Below, one piece after another: positions 1 to 4,806 of a DNA stretch of 22,606 nucleotides. The position numbers and the translations under genes are program-made. A model generated the notes under the pieces. It worked only from the letters and a program-made list of their open reading frames with translations, was not told where the DNA came from and ran no database searches. Location: IMG/VR virus record IMGVR_UViG_3300022594_000031, positions 1-22,606 of that record; one strand, given 5' to 3'. Positions within the stretch are counted from its first letter, which is position 1. Each line of letters begins with the position of its first letter. The stretch is from a virus.

Positions 1-279
1 AAGGTAGACTGCGCAGGCATGGGCCTTGTACTGATGCACAAATCTATCGTCCCTAAGCTGCGTGAGGCGTATCCCCAGCAGTCAATGTTTGCTGAGCAGG
101 AGGGGCTTGAGGGCCGCTATGTCAGCGAAGATATTGTTTTCTTCCGCAAGCGCAAGGCTGTGGGCGTTCCTGTCTATGCCCATACTGGGGCTATAGCCCA
201 GCATATGAAGCGCTTTAACTTTGACTACAACTACTACGCCATGTGGTGGAACTCGCAGACCCCGCCCCCAGAAAAATAG
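1..279 (+). CDS. Probable glycosyltransferase, C-terminal part (5' end outside window)
   Basis: The reading frame is open from base 1, so this is the last 92 residues of a longer protein. The visible part has a small residue pair (Gly-Met-Gly) before a hydrophobic 'VLMHKSIV' strand and helix. A 'SEDIVFF' acidic motif follows, then a Gly-Val-Pro-Val-Tyr strand and an 'IAQHMKR' segment. This order matches the C-terminal half of GT-A fold (GT2-like) glycosyltransferases, where an E-D pair and a late histidine line the active site. The family call is inference from this short stretch. Phage glycosyltransferases can decorate virion proteins, DNA or host surface glycans, and nothing here separates these. 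The end (TAG at 277-279) is followed by a small inverted repeat and the structured leader of the next gene. Confidence 0.5.
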   Translation, partial: KVDCAGMGLVLMHKSIVPKLREAYPQQSMFAEQEGLEGRYVSEDIVFFRKRKAVGVPVYAHTGAIAQHMKRFNFDYNYYAMWWNSQTPPPEK

Positions 280-280
280 G

Positions 281-305
281 CGGGCATCAGCTGTAGTACA
301 GCCCG
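281..305 (+). other. Small inverted repeat after the glycosyltransferase gene
   Basis: CGGGC at 281-285 can pair with GCCCG at 301-305, and the interior holds CTGT-AGT-ACAG. There is no real T-run behind it, only ATTTCTCT. It may be a weak terminator or an RNA stability element at the 3' end of the preceding gene. Confidence 0.3.
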
Positions 306-306
306 A

Positions 307-374
307 TTTCTCTGGAGTTGATAGATAGACTTATTAAGTCCTTTCGCGCATAGGACGCCTCAACTCTAGAGAAA
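307..374 (+). promoter_or_regulatory. Structured 5' leader with a 14-bp closing stem
   Basis: Bases 307-320 are complementary to 361-374 over 14 consecutive positions, one being a G-U pair in RNA. The 40-base interior holds two alternative small hairpins sharing bases: GACTT/AAGTC (328-340) and GTCCT/AGGAC (338-356). The closing stem ends immediately before the ribosome binding site (AAAGG, 375-379) of the gene at 386. The RNA could therefore expose or hide the start, or protect the 5' end of a highly expressed message. The pairing is seen in the sequence; the role is inferred. Confidence 0.5.
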
Positions 375-385
375 AAAGGTAAATA

Positions 386-1474
386 ATGGCAACAAATAAC
401 GACGGCCACGTCGTCGAGTCATGGACCTTGTACTCAGGTAACCCACGTATTGGTAATACCTCAGCTACAGTGACCACCACCGACGCGGTTAAGGCTGGTA
501 CGTTGGATAACGTAACCACCTCAACTGTTACAGGCTCTCCACAAATTGACCGCGTATGGGGTAACATCCCACTACAACCAAACGATGAGCGCCGCAAGTC
601 GGTCTCAAACTTTGGCGGCTCAACCTACGACCAACAATGGTCACAGACAACTTTGGTAGCTAGCGGAAACCTTGCTTATGGCGATGTCGCTGTAACTGTA
701 GGTAACAACCCTACTCGCACTGTTCCAATGGATAACCATGTTCGTGCTGAGTCAGGTTACGCTGGATACCCAGCATTTACATCATCAGACCAGGGCGTAT
801 ACATCATCACCCAGGCTTCTGGCGATGGCAGCACTCAGACTTACACAGCTCCAAATAACTTCCTCAAGGCTGGCGATACCATCAATATCACTGGTACAGG
901 CTTGGATGGAACTAACTTGACCGTAGCAACAGCAAACCGCTACACCTTCACAGTATCTGGTTCAGGAACTGGAAGCTACGTCAACATCTCAGGTCGTGCT
1001 CGTTACGCAGATGAGCTCACCGCAAATGACGGCGCTTACGTTGGAGCCGTTGACTATGTAGTAGTTCCTAACGTCATCGGCCTTACAATCGCTTTGGCTA
1101 CAGACGCTATGAACGATGCTGAGCTCGTTCCTACAACAGCCTCTGCTGTAACCCCAGCTATCTCTAACGTAGCACTTACAAGCAACGTTGTTACCATCAC
1201 AACTGCAGCAGCTCACGGCTATGCAGTTGGAGATTCAGCAACAATTGCTGCGGTTACTAATACAGCTGTCAATGGAACATTCACATTGCTTACAGCTTCG
1301 GGCTCAACTCTTACCTACGCACTTACACATGGAAACATCGCATCAGGTGCAGATACAGGTACTGTCAAGGTTGCTGCTCGCGCAGGAACAATCAAGACCC
1401 AGTCTGTTGCAGCAGGTGCAAGCTCAATTGCAGCAGGTTCAGCAGTTACAATCACACCTTACTTCGCTTCCTAA
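386..1474 (+). CDS. Beta-rich virion protein candidate with interrupted PASTA-like domain
   Basis: A 362-residue protein, rich in Thr, Ala, Ser, Gly and Val, with no signal peptide or membrane segment. Its start is set by AAAGG six bases upstream of ATG. Residues 1-130 are not recognised and contain a 'VWGNIPLQPND' motif. Residues about 136-207 form a beta module (A-G-D-T-I-N-I ... T-F-T-V-S-G). From residue 224 the 'VVVPNVIGL' segment and its helix look like the first half of a PASTA domain. The second half (G-T-I-K-T-Q-S-V-A-A-G ... G-S-A-V-T-I) appears only at 333-357. Between them, about 259-330, lies a second beta module resembling the first ('HGYAVGD ... NGTFT'). PASTA domains bind peptidoglycan in other proteins. 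The composition, strong leader and strong terminator suggest an abundant structural protein, such as a capsid decoration or fibre protein, but this is inference. Confidence 0.6.
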   Translation: MATNNDGHVVESWTLYSGNPRIGNTSATVTTTDAVKAGTLDNVTTSTVTGSPQIDRVWGNIPLQPNDERRKSVSNFGGSTYDQQWSQTTLVASGNLAYGDVAVTVGNNPTRTVPMDNHVRAESGYAGYPAFTSSDQGVYIITQASGDGSTQTYTAPNNFLKAGDTINITGTGLDGTNLTVATANRYTFTVSGSGTGSYVNISGRARYADELTANDGAYVGAVDYVVVPNVIGLTIALATDAMNDAELVPTTASAVTPAISNVALTSNVVTITTAAAHGYAVGDSATIAAVTNTAVNGTFTLLTASGSTLTYALTHGNIASGADTGTVKVAARAGTIKTQSVAAGASSIAAGSAVTITPYFAS

Positions 1475-1484
1475 GCTTAGTAAC

Positions 1485-1519
1485 AAAAAAGCCCCCTGCC
1501 TTACGGCTGGGGGCTTTTT
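1485..1519. terminator. Bidirectional intrinsic terminator between convergent genes
   Basis: An A-run leads into GCCCCC (1491-1496), an inner GCC/GGC pair with loop TTAC, then GGGGGC (1509-1514) and TTTTT (1515-1519). The hairpin has an A-tract on one side and a T-tract on the other, so it can end transcription from both sides. It lies between the plus-strand gene ending at 1474 and the minus-strand whiB-like gene ending at 1521. Confidence 0.9.
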
Positions 1520-1520
1520 G

Positions 1521-1781
1521 CTATCTAGCCTTTCTTCTAAGTCTTTTTCTCTCTATCTCAGTTGTCCCGCCCCAGACTCCCGCATAGGTGTCTTGTAAGG
1601 CGTACTCGAGACAAGGATTCTTAAAGTCGCATGTCCGACATATGCGGACTGCGTTCCTTGTCGATTCTTTATCGGTGACCTCAGGGAAAAAGAGTTCTGG
1701 GTCTACCTGTGCACAGGGTTGTGTTCCGTCAAAACTTGGAGCTTTAATACCAGCCGTTACGCTGGTGGAAGTTCCAAGCAT
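1521..1781 (-). CDS. whiB: WhiB-family iron-sulphur transcriptional regulator
   Basis: The four cluster-ligating cysteines are all present in the pattern C-X24-C-X2-C-X5-C (Cys23, 48, 51 and 57 from this start). They are followed by the family's G-V-W-G-G turn (about 68-72) and a basic tail (E-R-K-R-L-R-R-K) like the DNA-binding end of Wbl proteins. Length is 86 residues, normal for the family. The frame stays open up to 1922, but ATG at 1781 has AGGTG six bases upstream. ATG at 1802 is a reasonable alternative, and longer versions would overlap the upstream gene more deeply. WhiB proteins carry a [4Fe-4S] cluster and usually act with the primary sigma factor. The mycobacteriophage TM4 WhiB is known to down-regulate host whiB2, causing septation defects and superinfection exclusion. 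It overlaps the end of the exported lysozyme-like gene, so the two are probably co-transcribed. Confidence 0.93.
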   Translation of the reverse strand: MLGTSTSVTAGIKAPSFDGTQPCAQVDPELFFPEVTDKESTRNAVRICRTCDFKNPCLEYALQDTYAGVWGGTTEIERKRLRRKAR

Positions 1782-2265
1782 TGCAAGCACCTGTCGTGTC
1801 ATATTTGTTTCCATATCGTGTAGCGACGTAGTGGAGTCCATATTTAATTTGTAGTGAGGGGACGGTGGTCTTGCTGACCTTATAGTTTCCCCAAGTGCTT
1901 GGCAAGAACTGGGCAATTCCATATGCCGCAGAGCCGTGATTGAGTGCCTTGGGATTGAAATGGCTTTCGCTATTCCAGAGGTTGTTGAGGCAGGTCCACT
2001 GCTTCATGTTCCAACCTTTTGCATACACAGTAAGAAAAGCCAACGCTTGGGCGTCGTACATGCTGGTATACGGGCTTTTAAGGGCCGCTGCAGCCTCTTT
2101 GTGATTGACCGTAAGAGTTAGATGGGTCAAAGACACAGAGACCGTTAAATCGGCTCCTGAGGCGGTCCCAGGAGTTGAGGTCAGCGCTAGGGCTGTACCT
2201 GCACCGTGAGCTGATAGCACCATTGCTACCACCAACGCGGCTGATATCTTTCTGATATTAAGCAT
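1744..2265 (-). CDS. Exported lysozyme-fold (transglycosylase SLT-like) protein
   Basis: A 173-residue protein. Residues 1-27 form a Sec signal peptide: basic start, hydrophobic core 'AALVVAMVL', and an Ala-rich cleavage region. After a Thr-rich linker, residues about 85-173 match the compact actinobacterial transglycosylase type. This has W-N-S-E-S with likely catalytic Glu100, 'AAYGIAQFLPSTW', then 'QIKYGLHYVATRYG', ending in W-N-F-H ... G-W-Y at the C-terminus. That ending is typical of Rpf/APF-like cell-wall proteins. The start is set by GAGAGGAG five bases before ATG at 2265. The protein should cleave peptidoglycan from outside the membrane. It is a second cell-wall enzyme besides the CHAP endolysin and, unlike it, carries a secretion signal. 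The downstream whiB-like gene overlaps its 3' end by 38 bases. Confidence 0.85.
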   Translation of the reverse strand: MLNIRKISAALVVAMVLSAHGAGTALALTSTPGTASGADLTVSVSLTHLTLTVNHKEAAAALKSPYTSMYDAQALAFLTVYAKGWNMKQWTCLNNLWNSESHFNPKALNHGSAAYGIAQFLPSTWGNYKVSKTTVPSLQIKYGLHYVATRYGNKYDTTGACNAWNFHQRNGWY

Positions 2266-2284
2266 TGCTGCTCCTCTCAGTTGG

Positions 2285-2307
2285 CAAAAGCCACCTTGTG
2301 GGTGGCT
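2285..2307 (-). terminator. Terminator-like hairpin in the leader of the minus-strand island
   Basis: On the minus strand AGCCACC (2307-2301), a five-base loop and GGTGGCT (2295-2289) form a seven-pair hairpin followed by TTT (2288-2286). It lies 20-40 bases upstream of the lysozyme-like start at 2265. No minus-strand gene precedes it, so it would act on the leader of the island's own transcript, as an attenuator or as a guard against read-through. The hairpin is plain in the sequence; the regulatory role is inferred. Confidence 0.6.
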
Positions 2308-2379
2308 CTGTCATGTACTACCGTGCCAGAGAGTTACAAGACGTGTCAAGTCCAACAAGATGTTTATTGAGAAAAAAAG

Positions 2380-2465
2380 TTATACACATGTCAAAATTGC
2401 TCTAACACACCGTCTGAGACACATATTTGGAAAACAAGTGGCGAGTCTTTGTAATGTTATCCACA
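2380..2465 (+). other. Two DnaA-box matches in an AT-rich spacer: candidate origin
   Basis: TTATACACA occurs at 2380-2388 and the exact bacterial consensus TTATCCACA at 2457-2465, both on the plus strand, inside the 217-base divergent spacer. An A-rich run (GAAAAAAAG, 2371-2379) directly precedes the first box, as in a DNA-unwinding element. These are established DnaA-binding sequences. That they serve as a phage replication origin here is inference, and no initiator gene or iteron array is visible nearby. Confidence 0.4.
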
Positions 2466-2482
2466 CATCAGATTGGTGATAT

Positions 2483-2743
2483 ATGTCACTCCCCGTGGTT
2501 CTTGAAAGCACGCTTGCTGGGCTTTCTATCCTTGTAATTATCGGCGGAGGCGTTCGCTGGATTATTAAGAAGTACCTTTCTGAGCTTGTGCCCAACTCTG
2601 GCACATCTATCCACGACAAGATTAACCTTGAAATCATCCCTATGCTCAAAGACCTTCGCGCAGACCAAGTCATCATTGGTCAGAAGGTTGCCAAGCTAGA
2701 GGGCCGCTTCGAACAGCATGTTGAAGAGGGCATCGACTTGTGA
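2483..2743 (+). CDS. Small membrane protein with one N-terminal helix (DUF2746-like)
   Basis: An 86-residue protein with one hydrophobic segment at about residues 5-25 ('LAGLSILVIIGGGV'). After this come basic residues, a P-N-S-G-T-S-I-H-D motif and a C-terminal amphipathic helix likely to form a coiled coil. The P-N-x-G-x-S-x-x-D motif after a single membrane helix resembles the actinophage family DUF2746, of unknown function and often found near lysis genes. The start has GGTGAT just upstream of ATG. It is the first plus-strand gene after the divergent spacer. A role beside a holin or as an anchored assembly factor is possible; I cannot choose. Confidence 0.6.
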   Translation: MSLPVVLESTLAGLSILVIIGGGVRWIIKKYLSELVPNSGTSIHDKINLEIIPMLKDLRADQVIIGQKVAKLEGRFEQHVEEGIDL

Positions 2744-2754
2744 TAGCCTTTGGT

Positions 2755-2768
2755 CGGGATTACTCCCG
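2755..2768 (+). other. Short hairpin in a gene spacer
   Basis: CGGGA (2755-2759), loop TTAC and TCCCG (2764-2768) form a small GC hairpin between the two membrane-protein genes, ahead of the AAGGAG ribosome binding site at 2780. No T-run follows, so it is more likely an mRNA processing or stability element than a terminator. Confidence 0.35.
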
Positions 2769-2789
2769 CCACCTATAACAAGGAGAAAT

Positions 2790-3077
2790 ATGGACAAGAA
2801 GGTTCTCGCTCTCGTTGAGCACTACGTATACGCTTCAGCTGGTACCGCAGTAGGTATTGTCGGCGTTACCCTCAAGACCCCAGGACATCACGACTACAAG
2901 TCAGTCCTTTGGGCACTCGCAGCTGGTCTCGTTGGCCCAGCCCTTGCTAAGTTGAATCCGAACTCAGTAGCTAACATCATCTCTGCTAAGACTGGTCTCC
3001 CAGAGGCTGTTGTCGCTGAAGGTGTTGCAACAGCAGCAGCTGACGCTGAGAAGACAATCGCTAAGAACTCCAAGTAA
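2790..3077 (+). CDS. Small hydrophobic protein, holin-like candidate
   Basis: A 95-residue protein starting at ATG 2790 behind a strong AAGGAGAA (2780-2787). Starts further upstream in this frame lack a binding site and would overlap the preceding gene. Two hydrophobic segments are visible: about residues 13-29 ('YASAGTAVGIVGVTL') and 41-58 ('VLWALAAGLVGPALAKL'). An Ala/Val-rich helix ('AVVAEGVATAAADAEK') and a basic end follow. Size and topology fit a holin or small virion membrane-interacting protein, but no family is recognised with certainty. A terminator follows 14 bases after the stop, so transcription of this small unit ends here. Confidence 0.6.
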   Translation: MDKKVLALVEHYVYASAGTAVGIVGVTLKTPGHHDYKSVLWALAAGLVGPALAKLNPNSVANIISAKTGLPEAVVAEGVATAAADAEKTIAKNSK

Positions 3078-3090
3078 TCTCGTAGGCTTA

Positions 3091-3116
3091 GGCAGGGGTA
3101 ACACCCTGCCTTTGTC
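3091..3116 (+). terminator. Intrinsic terminator
   Basis: GGCAGGG (3091-3097) pairs with CCCTGCC (3104-3110) around a small loop and is followed by TTTGTCGTTT. It closes the two-gene membrane-protein unit ending at 3077 and lies 40 bases before the next start. Confidence 0.8.
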
Positions 3117-3127
3117 GTTTCTTGAGG

Positions 3128-3144
3128 TATTATTAGAACCTACT
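3128..3144 (+). promoter_or_regulatory. Possible promoter (-10-like TATTAT) behind the terminator
   Basis: TATTAT (3128-3133) is five of six to the -10 consensus, followed four bases later by ACCTACT. It sits between the terminator at 3091 and the gene at 3156, which needs its own promoter if termination is efficient. No convincing -35 is present. The hexamer and a following CCT recur after two other terminators. Confidence 0.3.
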
Positions 3145-3155
3145 AAGGAGTGCTT

Positions 3156-3338
3156 ATGAAGTGCGTGAACTGTGACCGCGATGCGGTTTATACGTTGAAT
3201 GACCCAGGATTTAACACCATCGACTACTGCAACATTTGCCTACCTCGCCACCTACATAAGCGTGCCGAGTCAGGACAGCTCCGTCTTCGTGAGGCCCCAA
3301 AGAGCAAGAGTAAGGCACCAGAGACAGTAGACGAATAA
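3156..3338 (+). CDS. Small zinc-ribbon protein
   Basis: A 60-residue protein. AAGGAG at 3145-3150 sets ATG 3156 as the start in preference to an in-frame GTG at 3150. The N-terminal half carries two cysteine knuckles, C3-X2-C6 and C25-X2-C28, with two histidines just behind, a classic zinc-ribbon layout. The C-terminal third is charged and probably disordered (K-S-K-S-K). Such proteins bind nucleic acid or stabilise small folds, but no specific function can be given. The stop TAA overlaps the next ATG by one base, so translation is coupled through the following cassette. Confidence 0.65.
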   Translation: MKCVNCDRDAVYTLNDPGFNTIDYCNICLPRHLHKRAESGQLRLREAPKSKSKAPETVDE

Positions 3339-3598
3339 TGCGCATTATCGAAAAGATAAACGCCATACAGGTTCACCCTGTTCCCGCCCGCATCATGTCT
3401 CCCAAGGGGCCATTTCCAGCAGAGCTGTTTGATGAGCCTGAGATTATTAACGTCTACGACCAGACCGCGTACGGCGAGGAATACGAGCTAGGCGCTACTG
3501 CGCAAAATAACTTTACCCCACCTAAGTGGCTTCGCTGCGGCGAGTGCTATGAGCGAGTCCTAGAGACTGAGACTGAAAACCACGTCTGCGAGGAATAA
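3338..3598 (+). CDS. Small protein with C-terminal Cys/His cluster
   Basis: An 86-residue protein starting in a TAATG overlap with the previous gene and ending in another TAATG overlap with the next. The C-terminus holds C67-X2-C70-X11-H82-X-C84, a spacing compatible with one structural zinc site. The first 60 residues are acidic and not recognised. Two adjacent, coupled small genes with cysteine motifs suggest a common process, perhaps binding of host or phage nucleic acid or protein, but that is inference. No family name can be supported. Confidence 0.6.
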   Translation: MRIIEKINAIQVHPVPARIMSPKGPFPAELFDEPEIINVYDQTAYGEEYELGATAQNNFTPPKWLRCGECYERVLETETENHVCEE

Positions 3599-4113
3599 TG
3601 GCTGAATATATCGGCAACGATGAGGTTAACGCCTTTCGTGAGGGAATGACTCCAGAGTCTCCCTATGACCCTGACTTTGAGGTAGTGGACACCCCAGAGG
3701 TACTGCCTGAAGGACTTCACTTTATTCAAACCTCTACCACTAACCCATCACGTCCACGAACTGTTCGCGCTGCTTACGATTCAGAGAACAGCGTTATGTA
3801 TGTGGTCTTTCCTGACGGAACCTACTGGTTTTACAACAAGGTCGATGCTGGTACGTGGGGGGACTTTAAGGCAGCTGCTTCTAAAGGAAGCTTTTTGTGG
3901 GAGAACGGCTTCGACCCACGTAACGGGTTAATTTACGATGACCAAGGACCAGTTGACCTACTGCAGATGTCTACGCACCGCAGGGCAGCTTTGTCTAGCA
4001 ACCTTAACCGCGCTCGCAGTCAGCAGATGCAGCTCAAGGGTAAGCAGAGCACTCGCCTTGGCGGCAAGGGAGTTAACTACCGATTACGTGGCCAGGGAGG
4101 CTTAAAGAAATAA
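3598..4113 (+). CDS. KTSC-like domain protein
   Basis: A 171-residue protein coupled at both ends by one-base stop/start overlaps. The region at about residues 52-112 reads as a KTSC-type fold. An A-Y-D-x-x-x-S-x-M strand is followed by 'YVVFPDGTYWFYNKV', an aromatic turn (T-W-G-D-F), then A-A-A-S-K-G-S-F. KTSC domains occur in phage and bacterial proteins near nucleases and lysyl-tRNA synthetases. They are thought to bind nucleic acid, but their role is not settled. The acidic N-terminus (1-50) and basic C-terminus (about 128-171, rich in Arg, Lys, Gln and Gly) look flexible. The basic tail fits contact with DNA or RNA. Confidence 0.55.
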   Translation: MAEYIGNDEVNAFREGMTPESPYDPDFEVVDTPEVLPEGLHFIQTSTTNPSRPRTVRAAYDSENSVMYVVFPDGTYWFYNKVDAGTWGDFKAAASKGSFLWENGFDPRNGLIYDDQGPVDLLQMSTHRRAALSSNLNRARSQQMQLKGKQSTRLGGKGVNYRLRGQGGLKK

Positions 4114-4424
4114 TGAAATCATTCGGACCACTATACGGAACAATAGTTAAGTACCCCCACCGCCCAGCATGGCCTGTAGTTGAGACGGGCTGGAGCCAAG
4201 AGATTGAAGAGCCTTACCGTAAGGGCTCGTGCTTAGTTTTTCGTGTACCATTTACCGTCCCAGGGTTTGCAGTAGGTATCTTTACCGAGGCTTTGCCTGA
4301 GGAAGAGGCGCTTACCAACGCCATCAAGTCTCGGGTCCATAATGTGGATGTAGCAGAGCTTGAGGGCTGGGATAGCGCTAATAGCGAGTACACAGGCGAA
4401 TGGACTATTAATGAATATCTTTAA
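4113..4424 (+). CDS. Hypothetical protein of the small-gene cassette
   Basis: A 103-residue soluble protein, starting one base inside the previous stop and ending 14 bases inside the next gene. It holds an N-terminal 'GPLYGTIVKYPHRPAWP' segment, a hydrophobic strand (C-L-V-F-R-V-P-F) and an acidic helix, and contains no motif I recognise. The tight coupling supports that it is real. Confidence 0.6.
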   Translation: MKSFGPLYGTIVKYPHRPAWPVVETGWSQEIEEPYRKGSCLVFRVPFTVPGFAVGIFTEALPEEEALTNAIKSRVHNVDVAELEGWDSANSEYTGEWTINEYL

Positions 4425-4659
4425 GAAGAAGCAGTGGGACAAGCCTTTTAGTCCCAAGATTGCTAACCGTGTTCGTCGCATCCCTACCTCAGAGCTAACC
4501 ATGTGGGGCGAGCAAGCTATCAATGAATTGGGCAGAACTCTTAACGCCTATGCCCGCACCAATAGTCCAGAGCTTTTAGAGGAAGCTCGAGCTGGTGCTG
4601 AAGCCATCCATGCCGTCATCGAAGCCCTACATCAACGCACTACAGTGACAGGCTTGTAA
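4411..4659 (+). CDS. Hypothetical small helical protein
   Basis: An 82-residue protein. ATG 4411 gives a 14-base overlap with the preceding gene; an upstream in-frame start at 4360 would overlap much more, and the protein only begins to look natural at 'MNIFKKKQW'. It has a basic N-terminus and then mainly amphipathic helix (about residues 30-75, rich in Ala and Glu). Size and helical character are compatible with a small terminase subunit, and terL is next downstream. However, no DNA-binding signature is seen, so this is a possibility only. Confidence 0.55.
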   Translation: MNIFKKKQWDKPFSPKIANRVRRIPTSELTMWGEQAINELGRTLNAYARTNSPELLEEARAGAEAIHAVIEALHQRTTVTGL

Positions 4660-4673
4660 TAAAGCGATTAGCA

Positions 4674-4710
4674 ATTTGTCGACATTTGTACTACACTTAT
4701 AGAGCCTCGT
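4674..4710 (+). promoter_or_regulatory. Candidate promoter/operator with TGTCGACA palindrome upstream of terL
   Basis: The palindrome TGTCGACA (4677-4684) lies seven bases before TACACT (4692-4697) and AGCCTCGT (4703-4710). TTAGCA (4668-4673) with TACACT would form a -35/-10 pair at 18 bases. TTGTCG with TATAGA at 16 bases is another reading. A 12-base stretch of this site (4674-4685) occurs in inverted orientation before the portal gene at 7269-7280. The sequence match is direct; promoter or operator function is inference. Confidence 0.35.
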
Positions 4711-4735
4711 TTCCTTCTCTCCCGTGTGGCATCAG

Positions 4736-4764
4736 AGCCTGAGTTTAACGACTCAGGCTTTGTT
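4736..4764 (+). terminator. Intrinsic terminator upstream of the terminase gene
   Basis: AGCCTGAGT (4736-4744) and ACTCAGGCT (4751-4759) form a nine-pair hairpin with loop TTAACG, followed by TTGTT. It would end transcription of the small-gene cassette before terL. If the element at 4674-4710 is a promoter, it would instead act as an attenuator in the terL leader. Confidence 0.8.
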
Positions 4765-4806
4765 ACATCATCTAGACTGTAGAGACCTGCTACTGAATCG
4801 GACAAC

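Noticed and set aside
1521-1922. Longer WhiB version starting at 1922
   Set aside because: It would overlap the lysozyme-like gene by about 180 bases, lacks a ribosome binding site and adds residues unlike the family. ATG 1781 (or 1802) fits better.
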